Below the pieces are notes generated by a model. The model saw only the letters and a list, made by a program, of their open reading frames with translations. It had not been told where the DNA came from and did no database searches. The translations under genes were made by a program, and so were the position numbers. Below, in pieces: positions 1 through 14,200 of a DNA stretch of 64,000 nucleotides (positions within the stretch are counted from its first letter, which is position 1; every line of letters begins with the position of its first letter). Source of the DNA: Salvator merianae (taxonomy: Eukaryota; Chordata; Lepidosauria; Squamata; Teiidae); NCBI GenBank assembly GCA_003586115.2, contig QVOM02000025.1, positions 82,317,137 to 82,381,136 on the forward strand, given 5' to 3'.

Positions 1-2410
1 CCTTTAACATAAAAGACAAATAGGTGCAAGGCCAGCTGATATATTTTACCACTGTAAATAGCAATACCACTATACATTTCAATATGATTTACATTTCATT
101 TATATTGATGCAGTGATGATATTTTTGGCACATTTACTGAAACAAGTTACAGCACATAAACAAACACAGAGAAGGTGGCCTGTAAATGTAAAGAATAAGA
201 GAGGTGCAGAAAAATGAGTGATTCTTCTTAGCACTGAATTGATGAAAACAAGTTGTTCAGTTTTGTCTAGAGGTGATCTTGAAACATTGTTGGGATAACC
301 GTCTGATGAATACATACTATATATTTCTACTGCTGATCATTTTGACATGCTTAAGGCCATTTAGTGCACCTATAAAGAAAGAAACTTGAGAATCATTCTT
401 TATGTGTGATAGGTTCTCGACCTGGACCTGTTAAAGATGTTAACTATTTGCTTCTGATCCCCTCTACCAACTGTGAATAGCACTTAGAAGAACTTGACAT
501 AGGTTCTGTTCATTTTCATGAAAATTGGCAAAGTCACAGCTTGAAATACTTGGTCAGTTTCCATTCACCTCACTTTCTGTGTTGAAAATTAGGAAAACAG
601 AGCTGTATTTACACTATATAAAATAGTCCTATTTGTAGTGATACTTGGCTGTAACCACAGATGCTTATCAGTTGATGAAGAAATTTGTTTTGTTTGTGGT
701 CTTTTACTTTTCATTGTAGTTCTTAACTGTGATGTTACTCACAGTATTTTTCATTTCCACTTTTCATGGTTTCTGTACTGTATTATGAGAAAGGAAAAAT
801 TGGCCAGGTGCTCATATAATCCTTCTTGAGTTGTCTCTACATATTAGTTAGAGCAACTAAAAAAAAAAAAAATTTCTAACAAATTTCATTATTTTACTAG
901 GATGTGAATTTTTTTGCCAGCAGCTTTATTTCTTGAGGATTGCTTGTAAATCTTGGCAGATTGCTTTTTGTGTATGTGGTGTTCTGCAAATTAAAATACA
1001 GTGTTTTCCAGCTTATGTTTATATAACTTTGATCTGATCAGTGACTGGTAATTTTTAGAGAAAAAGATAGTACCTGTTCTCGCTTACCTCTTTCTGAGCT
1101 CCAGTCTGCTCACTGATGAGACCCGCCTGCACCGGGGAGTCCTGACAACACACCAGAAGTTGCTGCAGGCTCCTTGGAAGCTATCCGGGAGTAGACTGCT
1201 AAAAAGCAGTGTACATGCTTACGAGGTGTGACTGGCTTCCAGATGCAGCACATTCAGTGGGCGTGGCATTACAACCATGACTGTACAGTCGTGTGCAGCA
1301 TCCAGATCCTCATGGCAATGTCCAAGCATGTGTTGGATGTTGCCATGGTGACCTGGCCTGCTCTGGCCAACCGCACTTCAAAAGTCAACAGGACTTTTCT
1401 AGCACTTGAATTGTGGATAGCCACTGTGACTGCAAACCCAGCCCTAGTTGTGTTGTACAGGGACTGTATTGAAAAAAGAATGGCCCCTTAGGTTAGGACC
1501 TCCTTAGCCAGATTGATTGTTCAAAATAGCTCTGATTTACTTAAGGAATTTGTAGAGACATCAAGTCCAGAACTATATATTAATAAATATGTATTAAAAT
1601 ATCAAACTTGAATACACATTGTTAATCTTTTTGACTGTTAAGCAGGTAGTGCAGACTATCTGATTGGAACTTGCAGATCAGAGTTTGCAAATCTTGGAGC
1701 TGCACTTTAAAGATTTTGGCAGTTGTTGAATATATCGAGTTCTTTGTCTAGAAGCTTCTACTACATTTATTTGACATTTGAAAGAATGCAGTGATCAGTC
1801 TAGGAACCTGCCTTATACTGAGCCAGAAGAAGTGACATCTTGAGAAACACAGGTGCTGTGGTGTCCCCAATTCTGCATGGGGTGACATGCTTGATCACTC
1901 TCCCTTCACTCCATCCTAGTTCTGATCATCCTAGATCAGAATTGGGTTTGGAGCAGTTAAATGCACTGTGTACACCAGTGTGCCTCTTCTGCATGTCCCA
2001 TTGCATCCGGTTTGCTGACTCTCCCTGGTCAAAACTTCAGATCATTTACCTAAGTGTTGTCTGTGTTTTCTTCTGAGTTCACAAGAGAAATGGTTCTTAG
2101 CTAGCAAATCTTCTTGAAGAGATTGGTGGTTGCTTTTTCTTCCTGAAATTTCACATTTTCTACAGGTACTGATAAAAGTAGGGAAAGGGGCTATGTACAT
2201 TGAAACAAGGTATCCAGGATTAAAGCTTTGTGTTTTGATTCAGGAAAGTTTGCACAAGAGTTATACTTTTCTGCATGAAATACTGCCCCAGCCCTTTGTG
2301 TTTCTGCAGGCTTCTACTGTCACTGGAAAGGCACTGCTGAAAACTGAGGAAATCTCTAGAGGCCTATACTATAGCCTGAGATGAAATAGCTGAGTCTTCT
2401 CTTATACAAG
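1..2410. other. RUFY3 5' intron, no recognised gene
   Basis: AT-rich intronic or upstream sequence. An 87-codon open frame at 1228-1491 (+) lies in a GC-richer block (about 1085-1490) but matches no family I recognise and has no splice context. A poly-A run lies at 859-871. Confidence 0.5.
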
Positions 2411-2650
2411 GTTAAGAACATAAAAGGACCCATGCTGGATCCAGCCAGAGCCAATCTAGTCCAGCATCCTGTCTCACACAGTGGCCCACCAATTGCTTCT
2501 GGGCCTTCTCAAGCAGGAAACAAAAACAAAACTTTCACCTGCTCTCAACTCCCTGCAAATGGCCTTTAGTAGCATCCTGGCTGTCTCTCCAAGGAGATAT
2601 CTTCCACAGGAGCACAGAGCAGCTTAAGATCTTGGCCTCTGACTGCTATT
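2411..2650 (-). repeat. CR1-type LINE 3' end, antisense
   Basis: The segment starts AAGAACATAAAAGGACCC..GCTGGATCCAG and continues through AATCTAGTCCAGCATCCTGT and CAGTGGCCCACCA. This is the antisense of the CR1 3' end that recurs in this window at 23731, 23945 and 42993, and in sense orientation at 5040-5395. It is a short 5'-truncated copy. Confidence 0.75.
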
Positions 2651-3189
2651 AGTAGAGGAACCTTGAAAAATTTAATAGGTTGTTGCTGTTAGTGGAGCGT
2701 ATAGATATTCTTACTAGAATGTGCAAGTTATAGTTTATCTTTGAAAGGGGATGCTTTAACCCTCAGTTGTTGATGGGATATTTGAAAACAAATGCAAGCC
2801 AGAAGACATTTTTTTTAATAAAGAACTTGCAGTTTATTTCATCTAATTACTTTGAAGGTTATGGCATTAATTTAAGAAATTGTTTTATTTTTATCATTAA
2901 CATTGCTTTCATAATTTTAGTAGAGTTCAGATTGGTTTTATGCTTGTTTTTATAGGTTGTTTTTAAAATTATTTTGGAATTTTTAAAATAAGTAGTAAAA
3001 TATAAATGTTTGGAATGAATGAAGGAATGAATAATGCTAACAAACTATAATGCTAGCATTGATTCCTTTGACCATTAGCAGTGTCAGAGGATTACTTGAG
3101 AATCTTAAAATGATGATAACTGAGTTTCTAATTGGACATAATGTATAGTTGATTTAATCATTTTATTACCCTGGGTTTTAAGAAGGATT

Positions 3190-5395
3190 TTGAGGAGCAC
3201 CCTGCTAAAAACATCAAAAAGAACAAGAGCTTTAAATACATCAGAAGTAGGATTATAGCTAGAAGGCAGTTGGACTATTAGATGACAATAGACCTTGCCT
3301 CAGTTTTCACCAGAGGAAGACAGAGGGCATATTCCTGTAGCTGAGCCTGTTTTTTCAGGGAGGGAGTCAGAAGAATTTAATTGGCTAGAGGTAACCACGG
3401 ATGAGGTCCTCACATGTCTGGATAAACTAAATGCTAACAAATCTCTGGGTCCAGATAGCATTAATCTGGGTGTTCTCAGATTTGAACTTGATGGAACTCC
3501 TAGAAAAAATATATAATCTTTCCCTGAGATCAGACTATGTGCCTTAAGACTGGAAGGTAGTAAATGTTAACACCAATCTTCAAAAAAAGAATCCAGGGGT
3601 AACAAGAAAATTATAGACCAATCAGTTTAACATCATTTCTAGGTAAGGTGACGAAAACAACAATTAAAATTAGTGTGCACATAGAGGAGCAAGCATTGCT
3701 GAAATAAAATCAGCATAGTTTCTGCAAAGGTAGATCATGCCTTAGTAACTTAATAGAATTCTTTGGGAATGTCAGTAAACATCTGGATAAAGGTGGTCAA
3801 ATTGACATTGTCTATCTAGACTTTCAGAAGGCTTTTGACAAAGTCCATCATCAAAGGCTCTTGAATAAACGCATCAGTCATGGAATAAGAAGGCAGTTTC
3901 TGTCCTGGATTGATAACTGGCTAAAGAACAGGTATATAGAGGACAGGTGTCCAAGAAATCTCATTTACTCAAGCAGAAACATATTCAGTCAGAGTATAAT
4001 TTATTAATAGAAAATATTTACATGCACGGAGGAAGACAGTGGACTGGTCCCAACTGCTTACCTTTACATGAATTACAAAGTTTTTTTTTAATAATGCTCT
4101 TGTTTATCACAAAAGAAATACAATTCAGACATGCTCACAAAATAGTAGTTCGCCTTTCTCAGAACACTTGGAGAACACCTACTTGCAAAAGCTTTATTGC
4201 CATACATTGTAAGCTGATTATAAATTTTCATATAAGTTGAGCTCTTTGTAACTTAATATATGTTTGCTGCTATCAGGTATCAATTTAGGAAAACCTCTAA
4301 TCTTTAGGATTTTTTCCACACAGGGAATTCTCCAAATGGAATTAAGTAAAAAGTGGAGTCCCCCTAGGTTCAGTATTGGGACCTGTGCTTTTTAATTTAT
4401 TCATAAATGGTCTAGAAGTAGGAGTAAGCACAGTTTGCTGACGACATCAAATTATTCAGGTTAGTGAAAGTGAAAAATTGTGAAGAGCTCTAGAAAAACC
4501 TCGTGACATTTGGGGGGGTGGCAAACAAGAGGCAAATGAACTTCGTTGTTAGCAAGTGCAAGATGATGCACATTGGGGCAAAAAAGCCTAATTACACTTA
4601 TAATTTGATAGGGTTTGAGCTTTCTGCAGGGAGCCAAGAAAGGAACCTGGGGGTTCTGGTGGTCAATGAAGGTGTTGACCCAGTTTGCACCAGCAGTGAA
4701 AAAAGGAAATTTAATGCTAGGAATAAATAGGGAATAGAAAATAAATCTGCAAGCATCTTTGTGCCTCTATGGTGAGGACACATTTGGAATATTGTGTACA
4801 GTTTTGGTCATCACACCTCAGAAAGGATATTGTGGAACTGGAAAAAGGGCAAAAGAGGGCAACCAGAATGATCAGGAGTTTAGAATGCCTCCCCTACGAG
4901 TCAGGCAGCAATGTCTAAGTCTATTCAACCTTGAAAGACAGCATTTAAGAGGGGACCTGATTAAAGTTTATGAATTCATGCATGACATAGAAATGGTGGA
5001 TTGAGAAACATTCTTTTCTTTATTGCATGCTAGAACCAGGAGTTACTCTATGAAGGTGCTGGGCAGGAGAGTTAGGACTGATAGGGGGAAGTGTTTTTTC
5101 ACACAATGGGTCATTCATCTGTGGCGTTTTATTACCTGAGAAGGTAGTGATGGCCACTAGCCTGGATGGCTTTAAGAAAGTTAGACAAGTTCATACGTAT
5201 CGACGGCTACAGGAATGGATGCCTCTAAGGACCATTTGTAGGCAGTCAAGAACAGATGAGAATTTCACCTTCATCTTTTGCTTGAGGGTGTTCGAGCAAG
5301 TGGTGGGCCACTGTGTGAGATGTGATGCTGTACTAAATGGGCTGTGGCCTGATTCAGCTGGGCTCCTCTTATGTTTCTATGGCTCTGTAAATGTC
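3190..5395 (+). mobile_element. CR1-type LINE, decayed partial ORF2 and 3' end
   Basis: The translation shows CR1 reverse transcriptase landmarks across several frames. These are EVTTDEVLTCLDKLNANKSL with GPDSIN (3391-3465), IDIVYLDFQKAFDKVHHQRL (about 3801-3860), a degenerate PLGSVLGPV (about 4363-4390), FADDIKLF-like (about 4430-4460), and CKMMHIGAKK/ERNLGVLV (4557-4670). The end, with TTTAAGAAAGTTAGACAAGT and ..CTCCTCTTATGTTTCTATGG, is a CR1-like 3' end. Many stops and frameshifts show it is inactive. It lies sense to RUFY3 in an intron. Confidence 0.88.
3945..4330. repeat. Unclassified ~385-bp insertion inside the CR1 copy
   Basis: CR1 protein similarity stops after ..DNWLKNRYIED (about 3942) and resumes at the degenerate SGVPLGSVLG stretch (about 4355). 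The AT-rich sequence between does not read as CR1. No clear target-site duplication or terminal repeat was seen, so class and borders are uncertain. Confidence 0.4.
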
Positions 5396-8173
5396 AAAGG
5401 ATCTCCTTGGAGGCTTTGCAGCCCAGAATAGTAAAATGGCTTATTTATTGTCCTGGACTTTGTGTTATTGGAGGAGATTTTGTGGATCCACTTGTCTCAA
5501 AGTGTGTTTAGACCAAGATTCTGAAATAATATGTGAAGTTATTTGAAGTAATGTTGCTTGAAAAATGGCAATTAATCTGTCAAAGTCTGCTTCTTAAGAA
5601 GAAAGATAATTAAGTTGAAAGCGGAATGGACTTGATCAGATCCATACATCTGTAATATTAATAGGCTAATGAAAAAGATAGTAAACAGGAGTTGTAAGCC
5701 AAGTTTCTTTTGTATTGGAAGCTTGCAGAATGATCTTTCATTGGGAAAATATTTGCTTTAGCATTAAAATCCAGTACATCTGTAAACAGCCATTGCCAGT
5801 GGAGTCTGGAATACGAGTGCTTGTGGGTGCAGGAGAGTGTAGCATGTAAGGAGAATGTTCTTGTAGAGTTTTGAACAAAATTAGTCATGCAGTGAGTGAA
5901 ATAAGCTAAAATAAGTCATGGTAATAATATTTGTTGTTAATTTAAAATGCTTTATACTGTTTCTCACCTTGTTATCCGGAAGTGGTTTACAGACAAACAG
6001 CAGAAAGAAAATAGAAAAAAAAGAACATTCTAAACCCTATCTCTAAACCCTTAAGTTAATTAAAAATTAACTTAACTTTTAAAAAAAAAAGATACATGCC
6101 AGTTGCACAGTGTGGTGCTTTGCTGTACACTACATATCTTTGTTTTGCTCTGCCTCTGAAGCCATAAAAAACTAATACCTGGCAAGTATTATTATTATAG
6201 CCCTGCAGTAGCATTTAATCTGATCTCTTACATTTCTTGCTAGCTTGGGACCCTTCAGATGTCCTGAATACGATGTCAATCAGCTGGGTCTGGTGATAGT
6301 AAAACTGAAAAATTCTGGAAGGCACCTTGTTGAAACAGAGTAGCTTTTGTTCCATTTTGCGTAAAAATATGAGCTGTGATCTAGATCACATTAGTACAGA
6401 TGTCATCTTGTTTAAGAGTTTCTTCGTGGCTTTAAACAAACTCAGGAATACATGTTAGGAGCATATCTGCGGAATATGAAAGCATTCAAGAATTTAAACA
6501 TTGTAGCTTTTATAGGTGCAGTAGTGTTCTTCAAAGAATGTAGACAATGAATCTGCGAAGCTAGGAGTTACTGATTAACATTTCCCAGCAATCTAGGATC
6601 AAGTTCTACGGTCTCTCTTCACGGCCAGCAGAAGCGGAGTAACATGTGGAAATTAAGGAAGCATGCAGAAAGTTACTGGGTTCAGCTTTTGATGCAGAAA
6701 TTGCAGAAATTTTTAGAAACTGTAAAGAATAATTTGTTATTTTTCATCTTTGTTTTTCCTTGCCTCCTAATATATAAAATGGAGGTAGTACTTTGCACAG
6801 CTACTTAAATTGTTATTTAAGTAAATAGATTTGGATACTAAAATAAATTAGTTCTGTGAAACTCCTTCTAACTGCTCATAATTTAAGGTTATAAAACCTT
6901 ATCTGGCAATTTGGGGATATCTTTTTGGGCCATTTATATTTAATGGAGCCAACAGAAATAATAAACACGAATAACTGTTATTGCTATTATTATTATTATA
7001 AGTTGCTTCTCAGCAACTTATTGAATAGCAACAGAAAAGGGGGTGTAACTTCAGACTACATTTATGGTGGTGCCTGTGCTACGGCTCAGGCCAGCCCATA
7101 GCTCTGCTCAAGATTCTTATTTCTAATTTAATCCAAAAAATCCCCTTTGTGTGCAAGAATTATGCTGTTGAGTCTCCTATCTATCTTTATGGCGGAACAG
7201 AAATATAAGACTGATAGAATGTAAAAACAAAAAGTTAGAAATAATCCTTGACAATATGAGGTGTTGTGTGTGTTGATTTGTTAGGCTGTCTCTTACAAGG
7301 CCCTACTGTTTTTTACTAACAAGTTAATACATGAAAGCGGAGATTATAGCTTTCTTGTGGGAGTGTAGCCACAATGGGTGTGTCTTCTGCTTGTTCCAGA
7401 AAGTCTTACTACAGCTCTTGCTGTACTGATTAGTCCTCCTGCTGCTTAACTTGAGTCTGAATTAGGCCTCACAGACAGGAAAAAAAATGTAAGTATGAAT
7501 CTAGCCTAACTTTTCAGTTTATTCACTATCCAGAGGTTGTTTCCTGTTTTGATAAGATAATGGTACTACTGGAGACATTGAAGCATATTTAAGTTTTTAA
7601 GGACTTTTCTCGTCTACGTCCTACCCAGTTTTCAACTGAACAGTAATACATTCTTGTTGATCGGTCTTAATATGAGATACTATCAATACGTTGCTAATAC
7701 ATTGAAATAATGCCACAAATACATTTGTCTGTAATATAAATCTAAGGAGTATGTTAAGTTTAGCTTTTGCACATGGTGTGTTCCAAAAACTGAAAATATT
7801 TTTTTCCCTTTTATCTTGAAGGATATAATTCTGATGAGGTTCTGAAAATTAGTGTGAAGCTTCTTGAATTTCCCCTTCTTCATGAAAGTTATAAATCTTA
7901 TTTAAAGATGTTGTTTGAAAGACTTTTCTTGTCTGACTTAACAAAACTAAAAAAAAACCCACACACTATGCTTTCTCTTCTCTTTAATTTTGTTGTTACT
8001 TTATGCAGTCTAAAAAGGATCTGGAGTTTAAAACCTTTAATCATTTCAGTATGTATTTTGTATAACAAGCTCCCTTTGTGTTCTTCGTTTTCTTATCTTG
8101 ATTTTTCAGTCTTTTCTTTGGATCATGGCTTGCATGACATTTTTCTTTCTTTTCCTTTTTGCTGTTTTCAAAG
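5396..8173. other. RUFY3 5' intron, mostly unique sequence
   Basis: No gene was recognised. A short L2-like 3'-tail fragment, antisense, may lie near 5941-6000 (TTATACTGTTTCTCACC..AAGTGGTTTACAGACAAAC). An ATT microsatellite is at 6978-6998. Confidence 0.4.
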
Positions 8174-8227
8174 ACTCTTGGGAGGATTTGACAGATTTGG
8201 TGGAGCAATTGCGCGATGATACAGAAG
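8174..8227 (+). CDS. RUFY3: RUFY3 window exon 1 (upstream/alternative N-terminal exon)
   Basis: A 54-nt exon follows a pyrimidine-rich tract ending TTTTCAAAG and precedes donor GTGCGT. With the split codon G|AC it encodes [18 protein letters not shown], then joins in phase 1 to DPNYLMANE of exon 2. It has no start codon, so at least one exon lies 5' of the window. I recall an equivalent segment in longer mammalian RUFY3 isoforms. The first exon of the shorter form (METIYLCKF... type) was not found by eye between 8228 and 20750. Confidence 0.85.
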
Positions 8228-11200
8228 GTGCGTGCCACACCAACATCTTCCTGCTATTATCTCCATTTCATTTTCATCTGGCTTTGATTGTTTTTCTTTG
8301 AGTTAGATCACCAGTTACTTTCCAGAGGCAGTAACTGTGGATCATGCATACATGTAACCATACTGTGCTGAGTTTTCATACTGTGTTCTTGAATGCATCC
8401 ATACAGCCATTTATTTTGGAAGTGATACATTTTAAATATTTGTTGAAAATTGGCACAGACCATATCACATTCCATGACTAATCACTATGACATATGTTTG
8501 TATGTGTGCTAAAAACAAAAACAAAATATTGTAAAATAATATAAAATATCTCATAAGTGGTTAGGAAATGACATTTTCTTCCTTGTTTCTTAGTCCTTGT
8601 TCAACATTTCTTCCCTTGGCAATTTCTAAGACTTGGTAATTTTTTGTCCTTGAACATGTTCTCTACTGACATCTTTTAATTTTTTTCTGTTAACTTTATC
8701 TAGCAGAAGCAAACTAGTATACCTGTTTCACAATGCCAGCTCCTGGCTCCTCTCTGCCACTTTTTGGCACAGTGCTCAAAATTACCGGAAATGGAAATAC
8801 TGGGGCATTTGTATGGTTGTGCAAATTCTTTCTTTTGAAATATATACATTCATGTCATTACTTGAATGAAGAGATTGAAATAGTTTATTAAAATGCTTGT
8901 CTATTATCTTCCTAAGCTGCAATACTAAGTATGAGTATGAGAGAGAAAGCGAAGTAGACCAGTGGTGAGTGGTACCCATTGTAACAGGTGGCGTGGTAGG
9001 CAAAGTGGCTGAAAGGAAATGGTAGCAGGGGTCAGGATATGTAGAACATTGACAGGTGTGAACATAATGGATCATGTACCCATTAGGCAAGTCTGAACTG
9101 AAACATGTAAAGGAGAAAGGAAGAATGGACACAAATTCTGAGATACTGGGTATAGTGGAACAATGTCCACTTTGTCCCTATGGGCCAGTTATCCCTGAAG
9201 TAGATATATACAGATTCAGTCTCTAAAAGTAAGTCTGTCTGGTAGGAGAGTTTTTCTGGAATGTTTTTCATAAGACTCATCAGGTGCTCAGATTACACTC
9301 CTTTTTGTGCTTAAGCCAACATTTTTCTGTTACCCTGGCATTTTAAGAATTACGTTTTGGATCCTGTTTTACATTTCAGTCTAATTGTTTGCTACCTTGA
9401 AATTCTTAGTGGGATGAAGAGTATCAAGTTGTTCTGTTTTATTTATTTACATTTCTGTCCCGCCCTACACCTGGACGTCTCAGTGCGTACAACTGTGCAT
9501 ACAATGGTTGCAGAGGATTTTAAGAACTTAACTATGTTCCAAATTCAGTGGAAGTCTAAAAGAAATGGAACATGCATGCTCACATATATCAGGGCTTACC
9601 ATTCCCTGCAGTTCTTCCTGTTGACCATACCTTTTCAAACTGGGAGCGAGCTGAGGAGGAGAGTCCTAAAAATGAAATTATGTAACACTTTTTTTGCCAT
9701 ATAAGATTCACTTTAAAATATCTACAACTATTCTCCATTCTATTTTTTAATTTGTTTTTTTCCAAATATTACTTGCCAAGTTATAGATTCTTCTTGTATG
9801 CCAGTGTGTCTTATAAGACATGAAATACAGTAAGTTGTGAGAAAGTTAAGCTTTTCTCACCTGTGCCTTTATTTTGTTCTCCTCCACCCAACTCAGGAAA
9901 GATTTAGAACAGGTCTGGAACTAGACAACAGGTCAGTTGTTCTTACAACTAATCTGAACACAAGTCATAGTATTATGCAGGAACATGAAAAAATAGCACT
10001 AAAGGCTTTTTGTGTGTATGAATCTTAGCTAACTTTTTAAAATGTCACTTTCAATTATAATGTATCACAGTTGACAAAACACAAGAAAACAACATCCATC
10101 TTGTGTTCATTTCACTCTCTATTATCAGAATAGAACTTCCTGTTTCATGATGACTTCTAGGGGTTCTATCCTGCTTTGTAAATCCTCCAAACAACCTGCT
10201 TTCTTACAGATTAGCAGCAGAATTTTCTGTTCCCTGAAGCTTTTGATTTCTTGTTGAATCATTTCTGGACTGTCTGTCACTAGCGAAAGATGGACTTTCC
10301 CTGCTTGTGAGAACATGGGTATTGGACATAGTGCAATAGTGGCATAGTGGTGGTTAATATGCCTGAGGCTATCCTAGAAATTTCCTTCCAAAGATTCTTT
10401 ACTCATGAACATTCCCACCATAGTGTGTCCACCAACAGTGATGTCAAAGCAGCACCTGTCCTTCGTAATCTCCCAAGAGTGTAATGCTATTTGTGCACCA
10501 CTTTCAGTGTAGCCCTTTTGAGCTCTGCTGATGTTATAAGGTATGACTGTCTGCCTTAATACACACTAGTGGAACGTAACACATACAGAAAATCTTTCTG
10601 TATTCCTCCTGCTATGACACAGTTGCAGTCAAACCACATAAAATATTTCAATATTTATTAATTTATTTAAAACTTTAGCATATCACAAAACGTTTGAGGA
10701 GGTTGTAAACTTTCTTGTCTTGATCACCTGCCATCTTCCTAGTACTCTAATTCTAACCTATCTCAGAGAAGGATGCATCATCCATTATGTTAAAACCTGT
10801 CATTTCTTTTCTCTTCTCTTTCTATTGCATTATCAAATTATTAAAAAGGTTATCAGCTCTCCTATTTTTCTCTATTTCTTCTTCTCTATTAGCTCTCTAA
10901 TTTATAGAAAGATAATTTTCTCTCTTTTCTATTTCCCCATACCTCCAAAAAGTTGTAGAGGCAATTGTTTCTGTTATTAGATACTTTCAGTCAGATGCTT
11001 AGTGCATATGCAATCGACGCTTCATGGTTAACATACAACATTTTGTATATTTTAGAGATACTGGTTAAAACCAAAATATCAAGAACGGCTTCAATATAGA
11101 AGTTGTGTCATGCGGGTATTGTGATCCAGATATCCAAATACAGTTAAACACAGTAGTAATGTTCAGTGCGCTTTACTGAAGTTTACCTTCCTTTTTGTCT

Positions 11201-14200
11201 CATGCCCATGTTATTCTAAAAAGTAAATACAAGACATAAGAACAGTCCAATTTCTTAAAGCTAAATAAAAAGCAGTGAGAAAGACCAACCTAGGCTTCCA
11301 GTGTTTTCTGAATGTGCCCCCTCCAGAGGAATAAAGCCCAAAAAGGGAAATCAAGCCCTTTCAAGGGACACTGGGAAACGGGCAAAAATTACTCCCCCGG
11401 GAGTGTTGGTAAAATATCTGATAATGGTGAGAAGTTAAAAAGTTTGTATTTATTGTTCTTCATGCTACCTGTTCTAATATTAACTTTACTCACTTTTCTA
11501 AATGGTGGTGTTGCAATCTTGATATTTTATACTTCTTACAGCTATTAGGTACTGTCTTTAAATGGTATGAGAATTCAAACCTTTAATGTAAAAGGACTGA
11601 ATAGCATTCCAAAAAGGAAAAAGCTGCAGCAATATTTCAAAAGGTAAAATTAGTATCACCTTTATCCAGGAAACACATTGTTCAAAGAAAAAGAAGTCTA
11701 TCTTACATAAGCACATGTTATACAAAGTATTCACAACTCCAGGCAGCTCAGAAGCAAAAGGAGTTGCTAATACTCCATCCTAATCTCTCTTACCAAATAT
11801 TAAACACTAAATACAAGAACTCGGGCAGGTTTATATTTTTAAAATGCCTCATTTATAACAGGTTGATTATGTTAGTCAATATCTATATTCCCAACACTAA
11901 GAAGCAACTATGTCTGTTGAAAATTTGGCACAAATTGAAGATTTTTGCCTCAACATATGAAATTATGAGGGGAAATTTAAATGTGGTCTCTGATTACAAT
12001 CAAGATAGGCATCTGGTAAATTGGATCACAAAAATGAACTAAAGAATCTCTTACACAAATTATCTTTAATAGATCCATATTGATTCTTACACCCAACTGA
12101 AAAAGTTTACACATTTTTCTCTTCAAGATATGAGTCTTATTCTTGGATTGATTATATCTTAGTCTCCAAAGACCTAATTAACTTTGATCCAATAACCCTG
12201 TCACAGCAGAAATTCAGCTGGCATAACTAGAACATAAATCTAATAATTGTAAATTAAATCCCTTAATCCTGGCTAACAAAAATGCATTATCACAAATAAA
12301 AACAGAATTGGAAATGTACTTTAAAAATAATTCTGGCCCAGAAGCCTCTATTACTTCCCAATGAAAGTGTTCCTTAGAGGTTCATGCACTGCTGTTAGTT
12401 CCTGGAAAAAGAAACAAGACTGTGCAGTAAAAACACAGTTGTAAGAATTGAAAAAACTGGGACAATTATATAAGGGAAATAAAAAACATTTATTATACCT
12501 ACAGGTATGTGCAAGAAGAAAAGAACTATAACTTTTGACACCAGTTGCATAGCTAAAGTTAACTTTACCAACACAACAAAACAAAACTCCAAACTGCTAG
12601 TCACGCAGATTAGCAAGAAGGCACGAAAAAGCTCAATACTATCCCTTAAAGATAACCTAGGCTCTATAAAAACAAAAAGCAAGGAAATAACAGATTTACT
12701 TCAACATTTTTATACTCAGATATACAAGGTCTCACCAATAACTCCATTGATATAACAAATTTCTTGACTAAACTTGATCTCCCACACTTAACTGCTGAAC
12801 AAGTTGACTTTCTAAATCAGGAAGTAGCTAAAGTCTTTAAAAACCTGAAAGGAGAGAAAGCCCCTGACCCAGATGGGTTCCCCTCAGCTTTCTATAAATC
12901 TTTCTCTGAATTAATCATTTCTTATTTGTTAGAACTTTGTAATTCCATCCTTGATGGAAACCTTTCCCCACAATTTGGAGAGAATCAATAATTATTCCCA
13001 GCTTCAAACCAGGGAAATCCTCCCCAAACCCCTGCTCAAACTGTCTAATTGCACTACTGAATCAAAATTATAAAATTTTCACCTCTGTTCTAGTAAATCA
13101 TATTAAATCTATATGCACAGTGATAACAGGAATGGATCAGTATGGGTTCTCCCAAATAGGACACTGGCAGATCCCATGCACACTGCACTCAGTGTAATCT
13201 GGTACAGTTCCTACATCAAAACACCTATGGCATAGTAATGGCCTTTGATTCACTAAACCATGACTATCTTACAAAACCCTACCAGGTATGAACTTTTAAG
13301 GAAGATTTCTCAATTCTGTTAAATCTGTTCTAACTCTACATCACAAGTCTATGCTAACAGTTCACTGTCTGATAAATTTCCAATTACTTCTGGCATAAAA
13401 CAAGGCTGCTCCCTTTCCCCTCTCTTATTCAACCTAGCTATTGAAATTCTTGCAGTGAAAATAAGGGACAACACAGGCTATACTCTCACAGGCTTTTTTT
13501 TTTTTTTATGAAATTGAATCTTAATTCAGATGACATTTTGATTTTCTCTAACAATATTGAGACAACAACATTCTCCAACATTCAGAATCTCTATGGAGCT
13601 ACCTCTGGACTATCTATAAAGTGTGAAGTAATGTTTAAAAGTGTTCCCCTGGTTATCCAACTAGCAATAGGTAGAATTACCAACATTAAAATTGCTGACA
13701 ATAAACTCAGTCATCTAGGTGTTATCCTTCATAAGAATTCTAATTGTCTATTGAAAATTATAAACCAATTTGGAATATGATGCAAAAGGAAATGAGCTCT
13801 TGGAAAAATAAATCTTCTTGGAAGAATAGCAGCTTTAAAAATGAAAACAGTGCCCAAGTTCCTCTTTCTCCAGTTCCTTTTCCCATTCCTACACTGAAAA
13901 AAATGGGAACTTCTTCTCAAGAAATTTATTTTTCAGAAGAAATGCCCTTGTGTTATTCAAAAAGCACTGAGGATATCAACAGCCATGAGGGGTTGAAGAT
14001 TGCCTAACCTCTGACATTATCTGGAATACTTTCAGTTCAGGACATATCTTAGTTTACACAAAAAGCAAATACACCATGGGCAATACTTAAAACTACAAGA
14101 ACTCCCAGAACTCCTCTATTCTCTCTGATATCCAAATCAAAAATATCCAACCCCCTTTTTTTCAAATGCACTATAGAAACCTAACTAAAATGGAGAAAGG

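Noticed and set aside
1228..1491. 87-codon open frame with a plausible Met start in a GC-richer block
   Set aside because: No family motif, no splice or promoter context, and frames before and after are closed. It may be an old pseudogene fragment but I cannot support any identity.
8041..8238. Minus-strand ORF overlapping RUFY3 exon 1
   Set aside because: It is an antisense shadow of the exon and its pyrimidine tract.
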